A stretch of 6,594 nt of DNA, taken from contig CAZMUA010000035.1 in assembly GCA_964569695.1 (NCBI GenBank), positions 1 through 6,594 of the forward strand. Direction: 5' to 3'. The translations under genes and the position numbers were made by a program. Position 1 is the first letter of the stretch, and each line of letters opens with the position of its first letter. Below the pieces are notes generated by a model, which ran no database searches, was not told the DNA's origin, and was given only the letters and a program-made list of their open reading frames with translations. Source of the stretch: UBA8106 sp964569695. GTDB taxonomy: Bacteria; Acidobacteriota; Vicinamibacteria; Vicinamibacterales; UBA823. This document shows positions 1-6,183 of the stretch, piece by piece.

Positions 1-796
1 CCAAATGCCCGTTATTGATCATTGTGAAGATTTGTCGCTAAAAGGAGATGGGGTTGCACACGAAGGCTTTCATGCGTCCGCGTTGGGTCTGCGTGGCTTG
101 CCGGCGGTGGCTGAAGAACTTATGGTGGAGCGGGATATTACGCTTGCCGGGCTCACTGGGGGAGCAGTGCATATCGCACATTTGAGTGCACGAGGATCGT
201 TGCGTGCAGTCAAATCTGGAAAGCAACGTAAAATTCGCGTGACCTGTGAGGTTGCGCCGCATCATTTTACGTTGACTCACGAAGCCTTGGCTGGGTACGA
301 CACAAATTTTAAGATGAGTCCCCCGTTACGTGAGACGGCTGATTGTGATGCGATACTTGAAGGTTTGGCCGATGGCAGTGTGGATGCCATTGCCACCGAT
401 CACGCTCCACATCACTACGATGAAAAGGCCTTGGAATTCGATGCAGCTCCATTTGGCATTATTGGCCTCGAGAGTGCGGTGTCTATTTCACTCGATCGGT
501 TGGTCCATTCTGGCATTTTATCTTTGTCAAGATTGGTTGAGTTGTTGTCGACTAATCCTGCTCGCATCTTAGGCGTAGAGGGAGGCACGGTGGTTGAAGG
601 AGCGCCAGCTGACCTCACCCTTCTTTCATTAGATGCAACGACAACATTTAAGGCGGCTAATGTCAGCTCAAAGGCGAGAAATACCCCATTTGACGGTTGG
701 GAATTACATGGCGCTGTTGCGGCGACAATAGTCGGTGGGCGCACTGTTTTCGTCAATACTGGACTTGACGGAGCCACGGGGTTCTCCATTGGATAA
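1..796 (+). CDS. pyrC: Dihydroorotase (class I), 3' part; start lies outside the window
   Basis: Zinc amidohydrolase that interconverts N-carbamoyl-aspartate and dihydroorotate, step 3 of de novo pyrimidine synthesis, in the cytoplasm. The visible 263+ residues (counted from the Met codon at position 5) are the C-terminal ~60% of a class I enzyme of about 430 residues. Metal and substrate motifs in order are HCED (6-9, metal His6), HIAHLSARGS (56-65, His56/His59), KMSPPLRE (103-110), IATDHAPHH (129-137, catalytic Asp132), FGIIGLESAV (150-159), NPARILG (184-190) and the C-terminal block SKARNTPFDGW (222-232). The N-terminal HxH metal site is off the left edge. The frame is open through position 2, and ATG 5 falls inside the conserved strand before HCED, so it is internal and not a start. 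The Asn often seen before PPLR is Ser here, a tolerated variation in relatives. Stop is TAA at 794-796; the next gene follows after 31 bp, suggesting an operon. Confidence 0.95.
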   Translation, partial: QMPVIDHCEDLSLKGDGVAHEGFHASALGLRGLPAVAEELMVERDITLAGLTGGAVHIAHLSARGSLRAVKSGKQRKIRVTCEVAPHHFTLTHEALAGYDTNFKMSPPLRETADCDAILEGLADGSVDAIATDHAPHHYDEKALEFDAAPFGIIGLESAVSISLDRLVHSGILSLSRLVELLSTNPARILGVEGGTVVEGAPADLTLLSLDATTTFKAANVSSKARNTPFDGWELHGAVAATIVGGRTVFVNTGLDGATGFSIG

Positions 797-827
797 CGCA
801 GCTAACTAATTCAAAAAGGCAGGTGAC

Positions 828-1448
828 GTGAGTCGGCAACGTGAAGTGCGGAATAAAGCCTTGAAGGTTCTACAAGATCTTGAAATTTTAATGCTCAATG
901 GGCATTTCGATTATGGCAACGGATATCACGGGCGTGTTTACTTGAACCCCCATCAGTTGTTTCAGCAACCGTCCACCATTTGGCGATTTGCACAAGATCT
1001 CATTGATGTTTTGCCTGAAGACATGATTTCTAAGACTCAGATTGTTGCCGGTCCGGTGACTGGCGGGGCTCTCTTGGCTCATACTATTGCTGGGCTGCTC
1101 GATGGACGGCGAAGCCTCACTCATCCCCCATGTAGTTTTGCGCCGTTCAATTTTGATCCGGTCGAAGGTTTAACTCTACGAAGTTTTTATGCGAGTCGGA
1201 TGTCCGGCAAGCAAGTGCTCTTAGCTGACGACGTTCGAAATACAGGTAAGACCTTCGAGCAGTGCGCAACCCTTGTGCATGGCGCAGGTGGTTCAGTCAT
1301 CGGAACGGTTGAGATTTTTGATCGACTCGAGGTTATTACGTCACTAGAGGTTCCCAACACAGCTCTAGCTGAATACCGTGCCCCTGAGAATTATCCAGTT
1401 GCGGAATGTCCACAGTGTGTAACAGGTGAACCAATTACGACCTTTTGA
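828..1448 (+). CDS. Divergent orotate phosphoribosyltransferase-like protein (PyrE-like paralogue)
   Basis: Type I phosphoribosyltransferase, 206 residues, cytoplasmic. The PRPP-binding loop is VLLADDVRNTGKTF (130-143), where canonical PyrE has EDVxTTG. An OPRT-type N-terminus is recognisable as GHFDYGNGYHGRVYLNP (25-41), matching the GHF-x-L-x-SG-x-H-x-x-x-Y pattern, and AGPVTGGALLAH (74-85) is the usual loop. The block before the PRPP loop, LTLRSFY (115-121), resembles the LRRGF segment of PyrE, but the ER pair expected upstream of it is missing. The tail contains CPQC (194-197) followed by GEPIT, as seen in some PyrE-like proteins. GTG start at 828 has AGG at 821-823 just upstream. It lies 31 bp after pyrC and overlaps the next gene by 4 bp. 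With a canonical pyrE at 6294, this copy may use another base or be regulatory; orotate as substrate is unproven. Family assignment is firm, substrate is not. Confidence 0.85.
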   Translation: MSRQREVRNKALKVLQDLEILMLNGHFDYGNGYHGRVYLNPHQLFQQPSTIWRFAQDLIDVLPEDMISKTQIVAGPVTGGALLAHTIAGLLDGRRSLTHPPCSFAPFNFDPVEGLTLRSFYASRMSGKQVLLADDVRNTGKTFEQCATLVHGAGGSVIGTVEIFDRLEVITSLEVPNTALAEYRAPENYPVAECPQCVTGEPITTF

Positions 1449-2356
1449 CCCAAGACTTTTCCAATCAGCCATCGTTTACTAATTCCTCACAGTCTCTAGG
1501 ACTGGAACTTGAGCGACTGTACCGGAGTCATGACCGAGTGCAGGATAGTGTTGATCCAGTTCACATGGTCCATCGGTATCGAACCAATGCCGATAGGGAA
1601 GTAGTTGGATTTTGTGCGGCCGCATTAGCATTTGGACGGGTTGAGAGCATTCTATCCACCCTTGAGCTATTACTTGAGGTTGTCGGTCCAGCTCCGTTTG
1701 AGTTCATCAAATCGTTCGAACCAAATCGGCATCGCCAGGATTTGTATTTACTTAAACACCGATGGATTCGTGGCATTGACATCGTTGCGTTGCTCTGGAT
1801 CATTCGGCGGATGGTAGAAAGGTCAGGGTCGATCGAACGGTTTTTCGCTCAGGGTTACGTTGACGAGGCTAGCGATATCGGTAATGCACTCGAATCATTC
1901 TCTCAACGAGCCTTGCAAATCGATTTATCAATGGTGTATGGGAAAGAAACGCCCACAACCGGTGTGCGATATTTTTTCCCGAAACCATCCTCAGGGAGTG
2001 GATGTAAGAGACTGAACTTATTCTTACGATGGATGGTACGTAAGGATGAGATTGATCTTGGAGTATGGTCGTTAATTTCAAAATCGAAATTAATTATTCC
2101 CCTTGATACTCACATTGTCCGTGTTGGCCAGTGTCTCAACTTGACCAAATATCGTAGTCCAAGCTGGCGTATGGCAGTTGACCTCACTGCATCGTTACGT
2201 GTCCTTGCGCCGAATGACCCAGTGAAGTATGACTTTTCACTGTTTCGACTCGGAATGACTAATGCATGCGGTTTCAGGCAGGCGCATCAGGATGCGAACT
2301 GTCCGCTTCGCGGTCTTTGTCACCCAAGTGGTTGTAAGCAGCAAGCAGCGAATTGA
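1445..2356 (+). CDS. TIGR02757/DUF2400 family protein, HhH-GPD DNA-glycosylase-like
   Basis: Conserved bacterial protein of unknown function, 303 residues, cytoplasmic. Family hallmarks are DPVHMVHRY (37-45), the Ala/Gly-rich AALAFGRVESI (59-69), GSGCKRLNLFLRWMVRKDEIDLG (184-206), LIIPLDTHIVRV (216-227) and NDPVKYDFSLFRLG (257-270). Two of these blocks align by eye with endonuclease III: GSGCKRLN with the hairpin GVGRKTAN (Lys188 at the catalytic Lys), and PLDTHIVRV with VDTHIFRV (Asp221 at the catalytic Asp). A cysteine-rich end follows (C275, C286, C292, C297), placed like the iron-sulfur loop of Nth/MutY but with different spacing. The glycosylase relationship is my inference; activity is unknown. 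Start is TTG, sharing TTGA with the preceding stop and lacking a clear Shine-Dalgarno, which points to translational coupling. The last 83 bp are overlapped by the convergent glycosyltransferase gene. Residues 1-20 are poorly conserved, so the start could lie slightly downstream. Confidence 0.88.
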   Translation: MTQDFSNQPSFTNSSQSLGLELERLYRSHDRVQDSVDPVHMVHRYRTNADREVVGFCAAALAFGRVESILSTLELLLEVVGPAPFEFIKSFEPNRHRQDLYLLKHRWIRGIDIVALLWIIRRMVERSGSIERFFAQGYVDEASDIGNALESFSQRALQIDLSMVYGKETPTTGVRYFFPKPSSGSGCKRLNLFLRWMVRKDEIDLGVWSLISKSKLIIPLDTHIVRVGQCLNLTKYRSPSWRMAVDLTASLRVLAPNDPVKYDFSLFRLGMTNACGFRQAHQDANCPLRGLCHPSGCKQQAAN

Positions 2357-3404
2357 CCATCTGATCGGCACTGAAATATTTACACACTCGTGCAAAGCCA
2401 TTTGCTCCCATCCGAGCGCACAACTCCTGGTCTTGAAGTAGTCGAATGATTGCCAAACTGAGTTCCTGATTGTCTCGTGGAGAGACTAACAGTCCTGTCT
2501 CTTTATCTGTAACTACTTCAGGAATGCCACCCGCACGCGTTGCAACGATAGCGCGGCGAGCTGCCATGGCATCAAGTAATGAAGTGCCGAGTCCCTCCGT
2601 GATTGAACTTAAGACAAAGATGTCAAAAGCCTTATGGAACGCCAGGACGTCTGGACGGAATCCAACTAGGAAAACGTACGTTTCAAGGTTGAGAGTTTTA
2701 ATCTGCGCCCGCAGTTCGGACTCGAGTTGGCCCTGCCCAACAATAACAAGTCGCGCTTCGGGAATCCTGTCTAGAACAGCTGGCATCGCATCAATCAAAT
2801 AGCGATGACCCTTGTGCGGGACAAGCGCTGCCACATTTCCCACGATAAGCGCATTTTTTGGAAGGGAGAATTCTTGGTGTAAATCGACTGGCCTCGTGGC
2901 CTCAAGTTGTTGGATATCAATACCGTCATGCACTAAAGATGCCCGATTAGCTGGAAATCCATCGCCGATTAGCATTTCGCGAATAGCATTTGATGCACAG
3001 ACGAACCCATCGACTTGCTTGTATTTCCAGCGTGAAAAAATGTTCTTCTTGAGATGAAAATCGACGCGACGGGATGCCATCAAGAACGGCCTCGGTTTCG
3101 GCGCACCGAGCAAAAGTGCTAAGGCGGCCATAGCTACTGCATGTGGATCGTGCGCGTGAACAATGTCAGGTCGCAATTTTCTAACAAGGCGAGACAATTT
3201 CCAGGCCATTTTGAAATCCAGTTCATGGCGTGGAACCAGAGGTATTATGGCAACGTCCTTCTCGGCACGGTGGCGAAGTTCACCTTCTGGATGTGCCACA
3301 AGCGTTGTCTGGTGTTGGCGCGCTTGCATGCCGCGCACGGTCAACAGCACCTGATTTTGTCCGCCTCGCCAACTCAGCGCTGTGTCTATGTGCATTGAAA
3401 ACAT
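2274..3404 (-). CDS. Family 4 glycosyltransferase (GT-B fold)
   Basis: Retaining GT-B glycosyltransferase of 376 residues that moves a sugar from a nucleotide-sugar donor to a surface glycan precursor at the cytoplasmic face of the membrane. The N-terminal acceptor domain has SWRGGQNQV (11-19) and RPDIVHAHDPHA (78-89). The C-terminal donor domain has VGNVAALVPHKGH (188-200, Lys198), LVIVGQGQ (219-226) and SSITEGLGTSLLDAMA (266-281), then AGGIPEVV. The usual EX7E pair is Glu270 and Asp278, i.e. EX7D, which I recall as common in this subgroup. The exact sugar and acceptor cannot be read from sequence. No signal peptide or clear membrane span. The start is ATG 3404; an in-frame ATG at 3395 is possible, and neither has a strong Shine-Dalgarno. 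It follows the family 2 transferase by 26 bp, so the two are probably co-transcribed. The last ~27 residues (polar tail DKDREADSS...) are encoded antisense to the DUF2400 gene. Confidence 0.92.
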   Translation of the reverse strand: MFSMHIDTALSWRGGQNQVLLTVRGMQARQHQTTLVAHPEGELRHRAEKDVAIIPLVPRHELDFKMAWKLSRLVRKLRPDIVHAHDPHAVAMAALALLLGAPKPRPFLMASRRVDFHLKKNIFSRWKYKQVDGFVCASNAIREMLIGDGFPANRASLVHDGIDIQQLEATRPVDLHQEFSLPKNALIVGNVAALVPHKGHRYLIDAMPAVLDRIPEARLVIVGQGQLESELRAQIKTLNLETYVFLVGFRPDVLAFHKAFDIFVLSSITEGLGTSLLDAMAARRAIVATRAGGIPEVVTDKETGLLVSPRDNQELSLAIIRLLQDQELCARMGANGFARVCKYFSADQMVNSLLAAYNHLGDKDREADSSHPDAPA

Positions 3405-3430
3405 GAGTTGTTTTCAGCAGGAACCGAAAC

Positions 3431-4198
3431 TTAATTGTCGTTTCCCGAGGCTCGTTTGTGTTGAAATTCCCAAAGTTTGATGAATTTCAAGAGCACGTAG
3501 TAGGTGTTCATTGCTGATACGATGAAGCCTGGAATCCCGTCACGAATACCTCCACGAACAAGATAGTTTCGGATGAATGCGAACGGAGGGTGGACAATCA
3601 TTTTCCACAGGGAACCGCGTTGGCCCTGCGAGGACATTTCTTCTGCAGCAAGTGTGGTGTAACGGTCCATTGTCATAAAGTGGTGAGAAAGGTCGCGGTA
3701 GGCGAGGTGGTGTATTTCATTTCGAAGAGTCCCAGTAGTTCCGTTAACTTGCACTGATTCATGAACCCGACGTTCGTTCCAACTTGCCAAACGACGGGTG
3801 TATAACCTGAGTTGATAGTCGGGATACCAGTCGGTGCTTCTTATCCATCGACCTAGATGGAACGCAACGCGGGGGATCCGGTAACCTTGATAGACAGGTT
3901 CCGTTTTCAAAAGCTCTTGAATTTCTTCGGCAAGTTCTGGGGAAATCCGTTCATCCGCATCTAGCGATAGGACCCAGTCATTGGATGCGAGCGAGGCCGC
4001 ATAGTTCTTTTGAGCACCATAGCCTTCCCAGTTTCTTGTTGAGACATGTTTCGTAAACCGCCCTGCGATTCTTGTGGTTTCATCAGAGCTACCCGAGTCG
4101 ACAACAATTAGTTCGTCTGCCCAGGTTACTGAGTCCAGAGCAGCTTCGATGTTCGCAGCTTCGTCCTGAGTGATGACAATGACTGATAGCTTCGGCAC
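3431..4198 (-). CDS. Family 2 glycosyltransferase, WaaE/KdtX-like
   Basis: Inverting GT-A glycosyltransferase of 255 residues, resembling the WaaE/KdtX group that adds glucose or a similar hexose to the heptose region of lipopolysaccharide inner core; the substrate here is inferred from resemblance only. Visible motifs are LSVIVIT (4-10, first Rossmann strand), ELIVVDSGSSDET (29-41, nucleotide binding), GYGAQKNYA (59-67), LSLDADERI (78-86, metal-binding DxD at Asp80/Asp82), WYPDYQLRLYTR (124-135) and RRVHESV (143-149). The C-terminal segment around 200-245 is hydrophobic and basic, suiting a membrane-surface enzyme. Start is GTG 4198, because an in-frame TGA at 4214-4216 leaves no earlier start. 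There is no Shine-Dalgarno, and a TACACT hexamer sits 6 bp upstream of the GTG. Located 97 bp after tolC and 26 bp before the family 4 transferase. Confidence 0.92.
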   Translation of the reverse strand: MPKLSVIVITQDEAANIEAALDSVTWADELIVVDSGSSDETTRIAGRFTKHVSTRNWEGYGAQKNYAASLASNDWVLSLDADERISPELAEEIQELLKTEPVYQGYRIPRVAFHLGRWIRSTDWYPDYQLRLYTRRLASWNERRVHESVQVNGTTGTLRNEIHHLAYRDLSHHFMTMDRYTTLAAEEMSSQGQRGSLWKMIVHPPFAFIRNYLVRGGIRDGIPGFIVSAMNTYYVLLKFIKLWEFQHKRASGNDN

Positions 4199-4204
4199 CG
4201 GCTG

Positions 4205-4210
4205 AGTGTA
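4205..4210 (-). promoter_or_regulatory. Possible -10 element for leaderless family 2 glycosyltransferase transcript
   Basis: TACACT on the - strand ends 6 bp before the GTG start at 4198, so transcription would begin at or very near the G of GTG. Together with the lack of a Shine-Dalgarno this is compatible with a leaderless mRNA. No -35 resembling TTGACA is present at 17 bp, so the call is weak. Confidence 0.25.
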
Positions 4211-4266
4211 GCATCAACCTAAGCTGAATCGATGTCTCGGTTGAGCTCTCCTAGAAAGAAGTGGGG

Positions 4267-4279
4267 GTATTAATAATAC
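4267..4279. repeat. Perfect inverted repeat GTATTA-A-TAATAC in the tolC-glycosyltransferase gap
   Basis: Six-base arms around a single base, nested inside a longer-range inverted pair TTGAGC (4241-4246) / GCTCAA (4282-4287). It lies 17 bp after the tolC stop. With a one-base centre it cannot fold as a hairpin terminator and there is no U-tract, so a protein-binding site is the more natural reading. Confidence 0.3.
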
Positions 4280-4295
4280 TGGCTCAAGTTTTACA

Positions 4296-6041
4296 CTAGA
4301 AGAAGTTGCCACCACCAGTCTGAGGCGAAATACCCGTTGTTGTCTGTCCAGTACCCGTCGAGACGGTCGAACCGGTCCCGCCTGTACCTGTTAGCGTGAA
4401 ACTCCCTCCACCACCGGTTAACGAAGCCTCTTGCACAGCATCGAAATCTACAATTGCTCGATTGTAATCCAAGATAGCGCCCAGTTCGTTGTTACGTGCC
4501 TGCGCTAGGTCGCGTTGAGCCTGGAATACCAGAAAGCTTGTTGACATGCCGACGGCAAACTTTTTCTGTTCCGCTTCCAATCGTTGTTCAGCGAGTTGAC
4601 GTGCGGACGCCGTCGCGTCGACTCGTTTCAGGTTGGTATTCACTTCCCGACCAACCCGTCTGACATCGCTTGCGACTTGTAGTTCAGTGCTCTTGATTTG
4701 AGTTTCCGCTTGTCTCCGTTGCAGTCTGGAACGTACAAGGTTCACCTCAGCCGTACTGGTACCGATTGGATAACCCACTGTAAAACCGAAAGTCCATGTT
4801 GGAAAATCACTGGTGAACACGTCTCCTAGAACTGATCCGTAACCTTTCGTCACACTGTTTATTACGTTTCCACCAAAAAATGAATCCCTGGTCAGTTTCG
4901 TGCCACCGACACCCTGCGCAGAGTAGTTCACTTGCAAATTAACATCAGGGAGTGTCTGATTTTTGTAGTAGCGGATGTTCACGTCGACATTCTCAAGATT
5001 CTTACGAACCTGAGATAAATCTGTACGTTTCGATAACGCGTTGCGCACAGCGCCGTCGATATCGATTTCCCGCGTTTGCAACAGGGGTGTATCAGTCGGT
5101 TCCAGATTGATCTCCCAGAAGTTAGGTGTGACCGGATCCATAATTAACGCACGAAGACCATCTTCCGCTTCTTCGATAGCTGATTCCGCGACGATCACGG
5201 TTTCTTCGTTCCGTGCCACTTCGGCTTGTGCTTCGACGATGTCGATGGGTGCCATGGTTCCGACTTCGACTCTGGTCTGGTTGTTACGGAGAGATTCTTT
5301 AGCTAATTCGAGCGATTGTTGTTGCACCGCAAGTGAGGCAATGGCGTAGGAGAGTTGCCAGTAAGCATTCTTAACTTGTCGAACGGTTGAAACGATTGTC
5401 TCTCGTAGTTGGACGTCTGAAATTTCACGATTCTTTGTGCTAATCAAAAGTTGCTGCCGTGCGTTATCAATCTTAAAGTTGCGCAACAGAGGCTGCGAAT
5501 AGTTGAAGTTAACCGTCGATCGCACTGAAGGATTAAAACTCGTAAAAAAGTTTGACGTGGACTGCGTCGAGCTATTCCAGCTAACGTTATAGTTGCCACC
5601 CCATTTAGTGAGTTGACTGATGCCGATGTCATTCGAAAACGCAGTCGTGTAGGTGCTTATCGCTCCACCATCCAACTGAGTTGATGAGGGTCTTGTTGTG
5701 TCGTTGTTCTGAAACGTCGTGCTTAACGTGGGTGTCCATGCTGCCCGCACGGTGGCAATTGAAAGGTCTTGCAGCTGTGGATTGAGTCTTTGGACCTGGA
5801 TCGTCAGATTCTGTTCCAGGGCCATTTCAACTGCCTCATTCATTGACAGACGACGAGTAATACCATTCTCTGCTTGGGTATAGATCTCGTGTGGCAGCAC
5901 GATGCCTGCAGATTCCGACAAAGAGGTGACAGTCGGCTGATTAATTTCAGACATGGACTGTCCGAAAACCGGAGTTGCAATGATAAAAGTTGCCACTGCG
6001 GTAAATAAGTATCTACGGGCATTTATAGCTTCCAGGGACAT
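4296..6041 (-). CDS. TolC-family outer membrane channel protein
   Basis: Outer-membrane factor of 581 residues forming the exit duct of tripartite efflux or type I secretion systems. A signal peptide is present: basic NARR (7-10), hydrophobic core 11-26, likely cleavage after PVFG (residue 27). Two OEP repeats follow. Repeat 1 (~68-300) includes SQPLLRNF (182-189), helical heptads and GTMAPIDIVEAQAEVARNE (261-279). Repeat 2 (~325-540) includes the barrel strand FPTWTFGFTVGYPIG (413-427) and VGMSTSFLVFQAQRDLAQARNN (from 498). Residues 542-581 are an unusual tail, 14 Gly and 12 Thr of 40, ending in GGGNFF. ATG 6041 is chosen because it has GGAG 9 bp upstream and puts the signal peptide at the N-terminus; the frame is open to TTG 6101 but that extension has neither. 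Longer than E. coli TolC (under 500 residues). No adaptor or pump gene is in the window, so substrate is unknown. Confidence 0.93.
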   Translation of the reverse strand: MSLEAINARRYLFTAVATFIIATPVFGQSMSEINQPTVTSLSESAGIVLPHEIYTQAENGITRRLSMNEAVEMALEQNLTIQVQRLNPQLQDLSIATVRAAWTPTLSTTFQNNDTTRPSSTQLDGGAISTYTTAFSNDIGISQLTKWGGNYNVSWNSSTQSTSNFFTSFNPSVRSTVNFNYSQPLLRNFKIDNARQQLLISTKNREISDVQLRETIVSTVRQVKNAYWQLSYAIASLAVQQQSLELAKESLRNNQTRVEVGTMAPIDIVEAQAEVARNEETVIVAESAIEEAEDGLRALIMDPVTPNFWEINLEPTDTPLLQTREIDIDGAVRNALSKRTDLSQVRKNLENVDVNIRYYKNQTLPDVNLQVNYSAQGVGGTKLTRDSFFGGNVINSVTKGYGSVLGDVFTSDFPTWTFGFTVGYPIGTSTAEVNLVRSRLQRRQAETQIKSTELQVASDVRRVGREVNTNLKRVDATASARQLAEQRLEAEQKKFAVGMSTSFLVFQAQRDLAQARNNELGAILDYNRAIVDFDAVQEASLTGGGGSFTLTGTGGTGSTVSTGTGQTTTGISPQTGGGNFF

Positions 6042-6050
6042 AACAGATTT

Positions 6051-6054
6051 CTCC
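6051..6054 (-). promoter_or_regulatory. Shine-Dalgarno site of tolC
   Basis: GGAG on the - strand, 9 bases before ATG 6041. It decides the start in favour of ATG 6041 over the upstream in-frame TTG at 6101. Confidence 0.7.
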
Positions 6055-6116
6055 AAATATGATTGAGACAGATGCGTCGAACAAGCGTCTTGGGATAACA
6101 ATAAGATCTGGACCGC

Positions 6117-6140
6117 AGCATTAGATATACATTGAATGCT
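6117..6140. repeat. Inverted repeat, 6-bp arms with 12-bp spacer
   Basis: AGCATT (6117-6122) and AATGCT (6135-6140) form exact inverted arms around an AT-rich centre, 76 bp upstream of the tolC ATG. The geometry is compatible with a dimeric regulator site for tolC, but no known operator is recognised. Confidence 0.3.
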
Positions 6141-6171
6141 AGGGTCCCCTATATAGATAGACGAAACAATC

Positions 6172-6183
6172 CACGTTCACGTT
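6172..6183 (+). repeat. Tandem hexamer repeat CACGTT x2
   Basis: Two exact adjacent copies of CACGTT, 11 bp upstream of the TATACT -10 candidate for pyrE and so over its -35 zone. Direct repeats at this position can be activator sites, but two copies of six bases may also be chance. Confidence 0.35.

Noticed and set aside
5..7. ATG 5 as the start of dihydroorotase
   Set aside because: It falls just before the conserved HCED metal motif and the frame is open to the left edge; the N-terminal part of the enzyme is simply outside the window.
415..789. Open frame on the - strand, 124 codons
   Set aside because: Lies wholly antisense to conserved dihydroorotase coding sequence; its translation shows no recognisable domain.
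2220..2242. Hairpin with 7-bp arms (CAGTGAA / TTCACTG), a candidate terminator for the glycosyltransferase operon
   Set aside because: No U-tract follows on the - strand, and the sequence encodes the conserved DPVKYDF block of the DUF2400 protein, so the symmetry is probably incidental.
2470..2802. Open frame on the + strand, 110 codons
   Set aside because: Antisense shadow of the family 4 glycosyltransferase donor domain, with Ser/Arg-rich composition and no motif.
4212..4214. ATG upstream of the family 2 glycosyltransferase
   Set aside because: Out of frame with the conserved LSVIVIT strand; the in-frame TGA overlapping it leaves GTG 4198 as the start.
5041..5349. Open frame on the + strand, 102 codons
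   Set aside because: Antisense shadow of the tolC helical region; Ser/Ala-rich low complexity and no ribosome binding site.
6042..6101. Twenty-residue N-terminal extension of tolC from TTG 6101
   Set aside because: It would bury the signal peptide, lacks a ribosome binding site, and ATG 6041 has GGAG at good spacing.
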